Assembly: GCA_007116755.1 (NCBI GenBank)
Contig: SKHU01000122.1
Span: 1 to 13,660 of the forward strand
Origin: Alphaproteobacteria bacterium
GTDB taxonomy: Bacteria; Pseudomonadota; Alphaproteobacteria; Micavibrionales; CSBR16-224
Direction: 5' to 3'
DNA: 13,660 nt
Part shown: positions 13,640 to 13,660 of the stretch, piece by piece
Numbering within the stretch: position 1 is the stretch's first letter
Layout of the letters: every line of letters starts with the position of its first letter
Program-made: the position numbers and the translations under genes
The notes under the pieces: generated by a model
The model's database searches: none
Told to the model about the DNA's origin: nothing
The model's input: the letters and a program-made list of their open reading frames with translations, nothing else

Positions 13640-13660
13640 GTTTTCTTCCTTTTTTTCTGG

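Noticed and set aside
1..13660. CRISPR array, insertion sequence, prophage or toxin-antitoxin module
   Set aside because: No spaced direct repeats, terminal inverted repeats, transposase, integrase or toxin-like pair was found. Nearly all bases belong to recognised genes.

Overview
The window looks like core chromosome of an alphaproteobacterium of moderate GC content. The evidence is a short single-span SecE directly downstream of tRNA-Trp, an aroQ-accB-accC run, and the miaB-phoH-ybeY-corC block that is conserved across proteobacteria. The exact order is inference. The ankyrin-repeat genes and mid-range GC would fit a host-associated or predatory lineage such as Micavibrionales or Rhodospirillales relatives, but nothing here proves that.

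Layout, left to right. Nearly everything is on the minus strand, so transcription runs right to left. Positions 20-357 hold secE and tRNA-Trp. Positions 535-4013 hold a CYTH phosphatase-family gene, a class I aspartate aminotransferase, an AmgK-like sugar kinase and a small uncharacterised gene, all tightly packed. Positions 4065-6687 hold corC, ybeY and phoH, the ribosome/RNA quality-control cluster. Positions 6781-8608 hold an ankyrin-repeat gene and a second, divergent phoH paralog, which lie between the canonical phoH and miaB (8638-10020). After a compact divergent promoter region, two translationally coupled ankyrin genes (10188-11257) are the only plus-strand genes. They converge on accC with a 12-base gap. 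Positions 11270-13639 hold accC, accB and aroQ (fatty-acid and shikimate pathways).

Most of the window is housekeeping: protein secretion, tRNA thiomethylation, 16S rRNA maturation, amino-acid metabolism, cell-wall sugar salvage, malonyl-CoA synthesis. The accessory part is the set of three ankyrin proteins plus the extra PhoH. The three ankyrin proteins share a short basic/aromatic C-terminal tail of roughly the form [LM]-R-[SR]-[YF]-[LVI]-x-x-R. This suggests one small paralogous family with a common docking or sorting signal. It is the most interesting unexplained signal in the window. No CRISPR array, insertion sequence, phage gene or toxin-antitoxin pair was seen.
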